Source of the DNA: Psychromicrobium lacuslunae
Lineage (GTDB): Bacteria > Actinomycetota > Actinomycetes > Actinomycetales > Micrococcaceae
Assembly (NCBI RefSeq): GCF_000950575.1
Contig: NZ_CP011005.1
Coordinates: 3,100,001 to 3,164,000 of the forward strand
Direction of reading: 5' to 3'
Length of the DNA stretch: 64,000 bases
Each line of letters starts with the position of its first letter. The stretch's first letter is position 1. This document shows positions 14,031 to 22,800 of the stretch, piece after piece. A program made the translations under genes and the position numbers. Below the pieces are notes generated by a model, which was given only the letters and a program-made list of their open reading frames with translations, made no database searches and had not been told where the DNA came from.

Positions 14031-15248
14031 TTAGTCTGGCGCATTTCCACTTTTCGGTCCGGGGCCGACTAGCCCGCTGAGCAAGGCGGCCAGAGCCAGC
14101 GCCGTGGTGGTCCAGAGCAGCGCGGAGAGCCCGCTGTTTTCTACCAGCAGGCCACCAACAAAGGCGCCTATTGCAATGGAGGCATTAAAGGCCCCGGCAT
14201 AGAGCCCGGTGATGTGCTCCACCCGATCCGGAGCTGCCGCCGTCATCCAGAGCTGAGCAGCTACCGAAAGTCCGCCGTAAGCAACTCCCCAGAGTCCAAT
14301 AGTCAGACTGGCGGCAAGGGCGCTGCCGCCAAAGAGCGCTAGCAAGACCAGCGAAGCCGTGATCCCGACCGCTAAGAGCAAGACCGTGAGCCGAGGCCGT
14401 CGGGCTGCTGCCGCCCCGGCAGCGAAATTACCGAGCAGCCCGAAGGCGCCATAGATCAAGAGCAGCAGTGCGATCTGATCGGCGGCCAGGCCGGCGCGTT
14501 GCTCGAGCATGGGACGCACATAGGTGTAGCTGGCAAAGTGCGCAACCACTAGTAGCACCACCAAGATAAGGCCGCCGATCACAGCGGGACGGAGCAACGG
14601 TAGGGAAGGGGCAGCCGAACCAGCGATTTTGATCGGCTGGGGGCGGTGCAGCGGCGGCAGGAAAAATAGCAGGGCAGCAGCAATGAGCACGCCAAAGGCG
14701 CTGAGCGAACCGAAGGCTGCACGCGAGCCAAAGGAATTGCCGATTAAGGTGCCTAGCGGTACTCCGAGAACTGAAGCGGAAGCCACGCCGCTGACCGTGA
14801 AGGACACCGCGAGGGCAGCATGACGAGGTGCCACCAATCGGCCGGCGATGGCCGCCGCTAATCCCCAGACCGTGCCCATGCCGATGCCCAGCACAACGCG
14901 TGACATCGCCAATAGTGCGAAACCATTGGCGATGCAGCTGAGAGCGTTGCCCAGCACCAGGACGAGCATTGCTAGGGCTAGGACCTTTCGGCGATCAAGG
15001 TCGCCCAATAACCGCGGTACCAGCGGTGCGGCCACCGCGGAAACCAGTCCGGTGATGGTCAGGCTGGCTCCCGCGTTACCCGCCGGGATGCCAAGGCCCG
15101 TCGCCATCGGGGTGAGCACGCCGACCGGAAGCATCTCGGAGGTCACCGCGAGGAAGGTGGCTAGGGTGAGCAGGCCGACGGCGGCCCATTGACTAGCCGA
15201 AGTTCGATCTTGGCGAACTGCGACAGCTATGCGTGACGGTGAACTCAT
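14031..15248 (-). CDS. MFS transporter, DHA1-like (sugar or drug efflux)
   Basis: Twelve hydrophobic segments run across 405 residues, with LGDLDRRKVLALAM as the loop 2-3 motif and an Arg-containing SRVVLGIGMGTVWG in TM4. It belongs with the YdhP/AraJ-type arabinose or drug efflux permeases. The start at 15248 (MSSPSRIAV) has GAGAG upstream and lies inside an 11-bp inverted repeat. A longer frame to 15332 would overlap the LysR promoter. It is divergent from a LysR regulator that probably controls it. Confidence 0.85.
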   Translation of the reverse strand: MSSPSRIAVAVRQDRTSASQWAAVGLLTLATFLAVTSEMLPVGVLTPMATGLGIPAGNAGASLTITGLVSAVAAPLVPRLLGDLDRRKVLALAMLVLVLGNALSCIANGFALLAMSRVVLGIGMGTVWGLAAAIAGRLVAPRHAALAVSFTVSGVASASVLGVPLGTLIGNSFGSRAAFGSLSAFGVLIAAALLFFLPPLHRPQPIKIAGSAAPSLPLLRPAVIGGLILVVLLVVAHFASYTYVRPMLEQRAGLAADQIALLLLIYGAFGLLGNFAAGAAAARRPRLTVLLLAVGITASLVLLALFGGSALAASLTIGLWGVAYGGLSVAAQLWMTAAAPDRVEHITGLYAGAFNASIAIGAFVGGLLVENSGLSALLWTTTALALAALLSGLVGPGPKSGNAPD

Positions 15249-15266
15249 ATCTCTCAGTTCACCGTC
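15235..15266. promoter_or_regulatory. Inverted repeat at the start of the MFS gene
   Basis: GACGGTGAACT (15235-15245) and AGTTCACCGTC (15256-15266) form perfect 11-bp arms around a 10-nt spacer that holds the MFS start codon and its ribosome binding site. It could be an operator or an mRNA hairpin hiding the translation start. Confidence 0.6.
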
Positions 15267-15298
15267 GATCGGTGTTGCGAACAACATCGATTTTCTAC

Positions 15299-15329
15299 TT
15301 GATCGATAAGCCAAAGTGATTGATCGATA
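15299..15329. promoter_or_regulatory. Direct repeats in the MFS-LysR promoter region
   Basis: TTGATCGATA occurs at 15299-15308 and 15320-15329, 21 bp apart or two helical turns. Both lie upstream of the LysR start. This phased arrangement suits binding of a LysR tetramer. Confidence 0.5.
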
Positions 15330-15360
15330 CACTTATTGGGTGAGCGTTGAATTTCCAACC

Positions 15361-16272
15361 ATGCATCAGGCGAATATCCAGCAGATCGAGTGCCTGATCA
15401 CTTTAGCTGAGGAACTGCACTTCGGCCGCACTGCGGGACGGCTGGGTTACTCGCAGTCGCGGGTGAGCCAGCTGATTGCCGAACTAGAGGCGCGGGTGGG
15501 TGCCAGATTAGTTGAACGCACCAGCAGAAGGGTTGGACTAACCCGGATCGGCGAGCAATTCGTCCGAGATGTCCGTCCGGCTTATCGGTCGCTCATGAGG
15601 ACCTTTAGCAGGGCGCGAGAGCGCGCTCTGCGTGGCGCGGTCGAGGAACTGCGGATTGGCTTCACTGGCATGGTTTATGAAGAAATAGCCGCCACCTTTC
15701 GGCTATTGCAAGAGCGGTACGGCATCGCTGTGCACAGCCAAGATCTACCGCTCGGCTCGCCCTTTGCCGCAGTTCTGGAAGGCGAGGTCGATGCCGCGCT
15801 CGCCGAACTGCCGGTGCATGAGCCGGAGCTGACAATTGGTTTCTGCTTCCCGCCACAGGACCAATTCATTGCCGTCAGCATCGATCATCCGCTGGCCGAG
15901 CAGCTGAGTGTTGGCGTAGAAGAACTCGCTGGGGTTGACCTCTTACACCGGACCGGCGATGCCCCCGACTATTGGAAGACCTCGCGCACTCCACCGGTCA
16001 CTCCCGGCGGTTCGCCGATCCAGTCCAGCACCGGAATCAGTTCGATCCAGCAGGGTATCGCCTTGGTCAGCTCGGGTCGGCAAGCCCTGCTGGTTTGCCG
16101 ACCACTGGTCGAACATCACGGGCGAAGCGATGTCCGCTTTGTGCCGGTGCGCGGCTTAGAACGCTCAAGCCAGCTAGCTTTAATTTGGCGTACCGATCAG
16201 AGCAGCCCTCAGCTGCAGGCTCTCGCTCAACTGCTCGGCGAAGGGTCTGCTGCTCTCAATCTGGTGTCTTGA
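15361..16272 (+). CDS. LysR family transcriptional regulator
   Basis: The 303-residue protein has the LysR N-terminal HTH (IQQIECLITLAEELHFGRTAGRLGYSQSRVSQLIAELEARVGARLVERTSRRVGLT) and a periplasmic-binding-like effector domain from about residue 90. The start at 15361 (MHQANIQQIE) matches the family. It is divergent from the MFS efflux gene, an arrangement in which LysR normally activates the neighbour when the exported compound is present. The ligand is unknown. Confidence 0.87.
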   Translation: MHQANIQQIECLITLAEELHFGRTAGRLGYSQSRVSQLIAELEARVGARLVERTSRRVGLTRIGEQFVRDVRPAYRSLMRTFSRARERALRGAVEELRIGFTGMVYEEIAATFRLLQERYGIAVHSQDLPLGSPFAAVLEGEVDAALAELPVHEPELTIGFCFPPQDQFIAVSIDHPLAEQLSVGVEELAGVDLLHRTGDAPDYWKTSRTPPVTPGGSPIQSSTGISSIQQGIALVSSGRQALLVCRPLVEHHGRSDVRFVPVRGLERSSQLALIWRTDQSSPQLQALAQLLGEGSAALNLVS

Positions 16273-16307
16273 GCGAGAAAACATGCCGATCGTCTGCTGA
16301 CTTAAAA

Positions 16308-16349
16308 AGTTGTGGAGGGCATCGGCACGAACCGACACCCTCCACAACT
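16308..16349. terminator. Bidirectional terminator between LysR and protease genes
   Basis: A perfect 12-bp stem (AGTTGTGGAGGG 16308-16319 with 16338-16349) has T5 on the minus strand directly after the stem. It ends the leftward protease transcript and can stop the rightward LysR transcript. Confidence 0.8.
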
Positions 16350-16361
16350 CAGTTGCTGAGC

Positions 16362-17117
16362 TTAGGAGCCGGAGACTCCGCTGGTGCTCTTGATCCAGGA
16401 GCCTGCAGCGATCACCGAAGCGTACATCACGGTGCCGGTAATGGTGCCGGGAGCGCCCTGCAGCGGGCCGGAGCAAACTCCGACAACCTTGCCGTTGACG
16501 ATCAACGGTCCACCGGAATCGCCCCATAGAGCCTGGCCGTCAACGCCCTTTTCAACAATTGCCGGGCCAGGCCAGTTGCTGCTATTGGTGCCGACGATGG
16601 AGACCGAAGCCTTCTTCAAGTAATCCGGGTAGGTCGGGGTGGTGTTGATGGCACCCCAACCGAAGATCTTGGCTGCGGCACCGGTGGCCGGGTTGCTCGC
16701 CGATAGCGAGGCATAGGTGTTCTGGTAAGGGCTGACCAATTCCAGCAGCGCCACGTCGCCGCCGCTCCAACCAACCGCCTTCTTGACCTCGACGGTGGTG
16801 CCGCCGCCGATTTCGGAGGCACCGAGCTGCACACTCATTGAGCTGGCAGAAGTGTTCTCAATGCAGTGCTTTGCGGTGATTACCCAGGTCGCGGCGATCT
16901 GTGAACCGGAGCAGTTGGCGCTACCGTTGACCAGCTGCAAGGCAGCGAACGGTGCGTCGGCAATGCTCGCCTTATTGCCGCCGACAATCTCGGGGCTAGG
17001 CTGAACGGCCGAAATGGCTCGACCTTGCGGGGCAGGGGCGGCAGCGGAAACAGCTGCGCCGGACAGGGCGATGGCCGCGGCTGCGGTCGTCGCTGCGGCA
17101 ATTCTTACCAATTTCAT
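16362..17117 (-). CDS. Secreted trypsin-like serine protease (S1 family)
   Basis: An Ala-rich signal peptide (residues 1 to about 28) is followed by a short propeptide and the mature start IVGG (residues 44-47), the usual activation point of chymotrypsin-fold zymogens. The triad is intact: H84 in TAKHC, D121 in GDVALLEL and S201 in GDSGGP. Four Cys can form two disulfides. The length of 251 matches actinobacterial secreted trypsin-like enzymes. The start MKLVRIAA (17117) has GGAAGGTACC upstream. The gene is monocistronic. Confidence 0.92.
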   Translation of the reverse strand: MKLVRIAAATTAAAAIALSGAAVSAAAPAPQGRAISAVQPSPEIVGGNKASIADAPFAALQLVNGSANCSGSQIAATWVITAKHCIENTSASSMSVQLGASEIGGGTTVEVKKAVGWSGGDVALLELVSPYQNTYASLSASNPATGAAAKIFGWGAINTTPTYPDYLKKASVSIVGTNSSNWPGPAIVEKGVDGQALWGDSGGPLIVNGKVVGVCSGPLQGAPGTITGTVMYASVIAAGSWIKSTSGVSGS

Positions 17118-17304
17118 GAGGTACCTTCCGTCGTTTTGTGACAATCGGGGTATTCAACCGGGGCTTCTTTGCCCGGGTTAGTCAACAACGATAGGAGGGA
17201 AGCCTGACAGCTGTCCGAGAAAAGTCTCTTAATCTGCTCCAACTTTGAATCAGAGTGATCAGAGCTAAGCCTTGCCGCGAACTTGCTAACTGTTTGACGG
17301 TGAT

Positions 17305-17877
17305 TTAGGAAGCGCTTGGCTGGTAGTTGAGCAGCACCGAGCCGGTGTCCAAGGTCTGGCTCGAAATGAGTTCAAGTTTCGTTGTGGTGTTGATTTGATC
17401 GAAGATTGACCGGCCCGCGCCAGCGATCTGTGGAGTCAGCAGAAATCTGTAGGTGTCGACCAGTCGAGCCTCGATCAGTGAGGAAACGATGCTGATGCCG
17501 CCCACGGCAACGATCTCACCATCGAACTCCGCCTTAATCTGCGGCACCGCCTCGGCGACCGGACGACTCTCGACCTTGGCATTCCAGCCGACTTCGGACA
17601 GGCTAGAAGAGAACACCACTTTGGGCAGCGCATTCATGGTGCGGGCGAACCGTCGATGTTCCTCGGGGTTCTTCGGATTCTCGGCGGCTTCCTGCCAGAA
17701 CTGCGCATTGAACTCGAAGGCCTTACTCCCGTAAAGCAGCATTTGACCTTCCCGGGCATTGCTGCCGGACCAATATTTTTCCATATCCGCCGACCAGGCT
17801 GGTGCGATCATCGCGCCCTCGGGGGTCTCGGTCATCCCGTCAAGGGTCATGAACATTGCGGTGGTGAGGGTGCCCAT
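17305..17877 (-). CDS. Dihydrofolate reductase family protein (RibD C-terminal-like)
   Basis: The 190-residue protein shows the RibD_C/DHFR-like pattern: TTAMFMTLDGMTETPEG at the N-terminus, YGSKAFEF, the NADPH-loop-like GEIVAVGGISIVSSLIEARLVDTYRFLLTPQIAGAGRSIF, and a final strand. Actinobacterial homologues are stand-alone reductases of unknown substrate, common as accessory genes. There is no riboflavin gene nearby. The start at 17877 has GAAAGAGAATC upstream. Confidence 0.82.
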   Translation of the reverse strand: MGTLTTAMFMTLDGMTETPEGAMIAPAWSADMEKYWSGSNAREGQMLLYGSKAFEFNAQFWQEAAENPKNPEEHRRFARTMNALPKVVFSSSLSEVGWNAKVESRPVAEAVPQIKAEFDGEIVAVGGISIVSSLIEARLVDTYRFLLTPQIAGAGRSIFDQINTTTKLELISSQTLDTGSVLLNYQPSAS

Positions 17878-18014
17878 GGTGATTCTCTTTCGTCGTAGCA
17901 GCGTACTTCTCGGAGCCTACTCGCAAGCCTGTCGCGGTACCAGAGCCGTGATCAACAGGACCGATTTCCGCGACTAGGACGCTAGCTGTCCGCAATTGTG
18001 CCTAGGCTGGGATC

Positions 18015-18371
18015 ATGATTAGTTCACGATTCCCCAATGTTGTGTTGGACTGTCCGGATCCCGCCGCACTCGGGCGTTTTTACGCCGAAATAGTGGACGG
18101 CAGGCTGAATCTCTCTGATGACTGGGCTGAACTCGAATCCAGTCTGGGGCAGAGCATCTGCTTCCAGCAGGTCGCCGACTACAACCCGCCGCAGTGGCCG
18201 AACCAAGAAGTGCCTCAGCAATTTCATCTTGATTTTTTCGTCGCCGATCTCGATGTGGCGGAGGCCGCCGTGCTCCAGTTGGGTGCTACCAAGCATCAGA
18301 ATCAGCCCGGTACCAGCTTCCGGGTCTATCTCGACCCGGCGGGCCACCCTTTCTGTTTGTGTGTCGAGTAG
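18015..18371 (+). CDS. VOC family (glyoxalase-like) protein
   Basis: The 118-residue protein has paired beta-alpha-beta-beta-beta units: FPNVVLDCPDPAALGRFYAEIVDGR..., QQFHLDFFVADLDVAEAAVLQLGA, and YLDPAGHPFCLC. Possible metal ligands are the His of FHLDF and the terminal Cys/Glu. Members bind or modify small molecules, including resistance and dioxygenase functions. The substrate is unknown. It is convergent with the toxin operon. Confidence 0.82.
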   Translation: MISSRFPNVVLDCPDPAALGRFYAEIVDGRLNLSDDWAELESSLGQSICFQQVADYNPPQWPNQEVPQQFHLDFFVADLDVAEAAVLQLGATKHQNQPGTSFRVYLDPAGHPFCLCVE

Positions 18372-18381
18372 CTGTTTTTGG

Positions 18382-19077
18382 CTAGTCCCACCAGAGTTCG
18401 TAGATTTCGTCCGCTGTGTCCAAGAGCTTGGTGACTCTGAGTTCGTCACAGGCGGCTAAAAGTTCCGCGCGGAGAGCGAGTTGTTTTTCCGAGATTCGAC
18501 CCGAGTTTCGGATCAGCAAGCTCAGGGTTGCTTCGTCGGTGTCAGAGAGCCTGAACAACTCAGCGCCCCAGAGTCGCTGCCATCGTGCCAGCAGCGCCGA
18601 GAGGGCAGCTCGGGAGCCGAGATTGTCAGCGCCCTCCCATTCAAACAGCGCGGGTAAGGTCGCCGGCGAAATGATCTGAACCGCGATCAGAGTGCCGGAC
18701 AGGTTAGCCGACTCGCTGACATTCGGCCCTTTGGACCGAATTTGAGTTGCCAGCGTCGAGTTTTCCAACGACGAAACTCCGAACTCCGCAAGAGCCTGAG
18801 CTTCGGTAATCCCAGAGGCGCCTTGGAACGAGTTGCAAACACCAGCGGAAAGTTCCTGCCATTGCCCAATGAGATCCTGAACTGGCACCGAAGGGTCTGA
18901 GCCCAACAGAATGAATCGCCAATCCTTTAAGGAATCGTGCAAGGCCAGAAAAGCTAGCACATTGGTGGTCGGCTCGGTCCAGATGGCAATAGCGTGCCCG
19001 CGTAACTGAGCTTTAGCAGCGGGGAGCGGAAGCTCCGCCGCCTGAAGAGCGTGGTGGAGGGCGAGACTACTGCTCAT
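18382..19077 (-). CDS. Hypothetical protein, third gene of the toxin operon (second immunity candidate)
   Basis: The 231-residue soluble protein begins MSSSLALHHALQAAELPLPAAK and has a Trp-rich end (DEIYELWWD). It overlaps the preceding gene (ATGA-type, 19074-19077), so the two are coupled. No motif is recognised. Part of it (WTEPTTNVLAFLALHDSLKDWRFILLGSDP) has the look of DUF4253-like proteins, but this is not certain. Position behind a polymorphic toxin suggests a second immunity or accessory protein. Confidence 0.5.
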   Translation of the reverse strand: MSSSLALHHALQAAELPLPAAKAQLRGHAIAIWTEPTTNVLAFLALHDSLKDWRFILLGSDPSVPVQDLIGQWQELSAGVCNSFQGASGITEAQALAEFGVSSLENSTLATQIRSKGPNVSESANLSGTLIAVQIISPATLPALFEWEGADNLGSRAALSALLARWQRLWGAELFRLSDTDEATLSLLIRNSGRISEKQLALRAELLAACDELRVTKLLDTADEIYELWWD

Positions 19078-19823
19078 CCGGGAAATTCTGCGGAACGACC
19101 GGGGACGATGCCCATGATTTCTTGGGTTTCTTTAAGGGTTCTGCTGATAGTGGGCGGAACATCATTGACTTTGGAGTCTACGAGGACTGCTCGTGGCCCG
19201 TAGAAGTCCTCGTTGAAGACATCGATGCCGAGGGCTTGGCAATACCGTTCCAGCATCTCGGAAGTAAAGCGTTCGCGAACCCTGGGGCGTTCGTAAGCTT
19301 CGGGTTCTTCGAAGGGCTGAGGTTCACCCTGGTTGAAGAAGAGCCACTTACTGCCGCCGGAATGGGCGACCATCACGTGTTTCAGCTTCTCAAGTTCTCC
19401 ATTCGCGCCCGGCGCCCAGTAGTCGAAACGACATCCACCGTAGCGTCCGGCGCTAACGCCCTTGAGTTTGGGACTGTTCAAGGTGTGCGGCTTGGCGGAA
19501 ACCATCACGGCGGCGGAGCTAGAATACTTCGCCAGCATCTCCACTGCGCTGAATGGATTGGTGCCGAGGGCGCTGTTGCTCACCCAAGCGATCCAATCAC
19601 CTTTGGTAGCAATGAGTAGTTCTCGGGAACGCGGCCCCGACTCCAAGGGTCCTAATGAACTTTCCCAAGAACTCAGCGCGCCATCGACCTCAGAGAGTTC
19701 GACCTGACGTTCCAAACGGATGCGCCAAGATACCAAAGTATCGACGACGACCTCCAATGGAGCTTTGAGAAAACCGATCGCATCGGTGATCGGAGCATAA
19801 ACCTCATTGCCGAGCGTCTTCAT
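19074..19823 (-). CDS. Candidate immunity protein for the ALF-repeat toxin
   Basis: The 249-residue protein has no signal peptide, as expected for a cytoplasmic immunity protein, and starts 15 bp after the toxin stop. It has an alpha+beta pattern with aromatic motifs (GDWIAWVSNSALG, GGCRFDYWAPG, GGSKWLFFNQGEPQPFEEPEAYERPRVRERF). I do not recognise a named immunity family. The immediate downstream, same-strand position is the main evidence. An ordinary hypothetical protein cannot be excluded. Confidence 0.55.
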   Translation of the reverse strand: MKTLGNEVYAPITDAIGFLKAPLEVVVDTLVSWRIRLERQVELSEVDGALSSWESSLGPLESGPRSRELLIATKGDWIAWVSNSALGTNPFSAVEMLAKYSSSAAVMVSAKPHTLNSPKLKGVSAGRYGGCRFDYWAPGANGELEKLKHVMVAHSGGSKWLFFNQGEPQPFEEPEAYERPRVRERFTSEMLERYCQALGIDVFNEDFYGPRAVLVDSKVNDVPPTISRTLKETQEIMGIVPGRSAEFPG

Positions 19824-19838
19824 AACATCATCACCGGA

Positions 19839-22800
19839 CTAGCCTATGCCTTCCCAGACAAACACCCAGCTGTTCGGATCGTTATCGTGTAGCCTTTGTT
19901 GATGCTTCGGTCCCCGTGGAGAACCGGGCGCTTCAAACTCTTCGTAGTATTGCTTGCCGTTGAAGGTGTACTGCAAGTCAGGACGATTAATACCGGTACG
20001 AACCCCGTGGCTTAGCTGCTGCTGATCGACTCGAATGTCTTCAATACCTAGGGATTTGAGGTAAGCAATACGATCCTGGACGAACTGATTCTGTATTGGA
20101 TTGCGACTTACTGGACGGTCTGTGCTCAACAGATCTGGTGCCTTTGGATTGACCTTAGTGTCTTGGGGTAATTTCTTCGTGATATTCGCTGGATCTGCGG
20201 CCTGGGCAATGCTGTCAGGATGCGCATTGACTGAGGGTAACGGGCAGCTGGCTGCCACTCGCATTGCCGAGGCCGCTGAGAAACCGGTCTTACACGGGAT
20301 GGGCTTCAGGTTACCCGCGGGGACAGCTTCTTCGGCGTGTTTGGTAATGAATCTGATTGCGTCATTGAACTTGTCAATGCGTTCCATGACCTTCGGAATC
20401 TTGGCAATCAAACCGGCAATGGCACCCACTGCTTTACCTAATTTGCCCCACGGAATGAACCCGACAGCGGCCCAGAGACAGGCAGAGATGTCACCTTTGA
20501 GGCAATTGAGGATGTCGTTGATACCAAGCACGTCGAGCAGCGCGGAGCCAACTTCTTGGAGGATGATCTGGGTGATGTCGCCACCATTTACCGTGGCTTT
20601 GGCATCTTTGAGTTTTTGTAGCTCCTCAGGCCCGCCGGTAGCGAGCGCGGTGGCTTCCTCGTCAGAGGTCATACCTGGCTTGCCGAGCCCACTTTTCAAC
20701 GCGGCGCGACGAGCCTCCTCCTCTTCCTGCTGTTTTTTGGCAGCAATTGCGGAGGTAGCGGTCGCAGCCGCTGCAGCTTCCTTTGCATCCTTACCAGCCT
20801 GAGTAGCAGAGGCCGCCGCCTGTGAGGCGGCCACCGAAGCTGCGGCTGCGGCTCCCTGAGCTCGAGCAGCTGAGTTATTCGCATTTGATGCCTCGATCGC
20901 CGCAGATTGAGCATCGGCGCGAGCCTGATTTGCGGCCGTGCGTGCGGTCTGTGCCGATTGTGCAGCTTGGTCCGCTGACTGCTGCGCTTGAGCGGCATAG
21001 CCAACAGCAAGGTCGGCTGATTTCTTAGCGTCGGCCGCGTAGGCCTTCGCCTGGTCGGCAGCTTTTTGAGCATCCGCAGCAGCCTTGTTGGCAATCGCCG
21101 CCACTTGGGCGGCAAGTGCTGCATTCTTGCGCGCCATTGCAGCGTCGGCCTTTGCCTTTGCCACGAGTACTTCTATTGAAGCGTTGTAGGAGGCGGTTTC
21201 TTGGTCTCGTTTGGTCGCTTCAGGACGTCCAACAGTCAAGAACTTGTGGATATAGGAGTCTGGACCGCTAAGGGCTACTTCAGCGGCAACTTTCAGTTCG
21301 GGCGTCGCTGTTGCGGTGATGTCAAAGATCGTGGCCCGCTCATCTGCGAGCGTCGCAACAGCCAGTTCTTGCTCAAAGAAGACCCGAAGAGCAGCAGTGG
21401 TCTGAGCCCGAATCGCTGTCTCAGCGGCCTTCTTTACCGCGTAACCGCCCTTTTCCGTGTATTGATAAGCCAAGGCGGTATCGTCGGCCTGCGTGATTTT
21501 CCACCGGCCCTCCGTGAGGAAGTCGTGTATTGCAGCGGCCCCCTGGTAGAGAACTGCCTCTGCTGGAGCTCGGAGCTTCTCCGGACCGTTCTCTGCCAGC
21601 TCGAGGGCTTGATCCCACTCATCCTGTTCTAAGGCATTGTTGTAGCCATCAACGATGAATGCCTTGAGTGTCTCTGGATCACCAATAATCGCCTGTTGCG
21701 CTCCGGCTTGCTGCCAAGGGCCGCCAATCTCCAGTACACCGAAGACGGCTGCCTTCACCTCAGGCAGCCGAACATTGAGATCTGCGCCCGGAGCGGTCAG
21801 CTGAGAGATCAAGGTCTTAGTTGTGGCCGCCGCAGCTGTTGCCTGCGCTTGAGCGTCATCCTTACTCTTCTTCTGCGCGTCGGCAAGTTGTTTATCTTCA
21901 CGGGCATTGGCCAACAGGTATTCACGTTCGGCGGCCAGTCTTTCCTGATCTGCCTTACGGGCCTGGGTTTGCACCAGAGCGGCTTTATCCGCAGCGGCAG
22001 TGGCAGCATCGGCGGCTGTTTTAGCTGCAGCCGCGTACTGCTTTGACTTGGTTGCCGCGGTAGCGGCATCGACGGCATGCCCCGCTGCATCGTCGGCAGC
22101 GTTGGCAGCGGCATTCGCGTGGGTAACAGCTGCCCGGGCCGCGATTCCAGCAATATCAGCCTGCTGGGCAGCTTGGTTTGCCAACGAATCAACAGTTGCC
22201 GATGCCTGAGTAGCTCGGTTGGCAGCGGCATTCGCTCGAGCTGCCGCCGCATTCGCCTCAGCTGCTTCCGACGCCGAGACACCGGATTGCTGTGCGGCTT
22301 CTGCGGCCGCTGCCGCGGCTGCAGCAGAGTCTTGGCCTGCGCCAGCTGCCGCGCTGGATGCTGCCTTGGAGGCATTCGTAGCAATAATCGCCTGGTTAGC
22401 GGCGTCGCTTGCCTTCTGTGCTCCAGCTGCGGCAGTTCGTGCATTAGTGGCTGCGGTCCTCGCCGCTTGCGCTTTGGCAGCATTGGTGGCCGCGTCGGCG
22501 GCGGCGTTCTGAGCGTTCGCCGCCGCTTCTTCGGTGCGCGCCGCTGCGGCTGCCGCGTTGGCCGCTGCTGCCGCAGCCTGGGAAAGTGCTTGACGCGCTT
22601 CTTGAGCTGCGCTGACGGCTAGTTGAGCGGCTTTCGCTGCCTGGTTGGCCAGCGATGCGGCTCGAGATGCTGCTGCCCCGGCGATTTTCGCCGAACCGGC
22701 TGCTGCCTTTGCTTCTGCCGCTGCCTGCTGAGCAGATTTTTTAGCTAGCTGAGCAGCTTTTACCGCCTGGTCAGAGGCGAGTTGAGCTTTCTTGGTGGAA

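Noticed and set aside
20101-22622. Long frames antisense to the ALF-repeat toxin, and other frames within its Ala-rich regions
   Set aside because: GC-rich Ala codons open all other frames. The signal peptide, repeats and neighbouring genes support only the minus-strand toxin frame.
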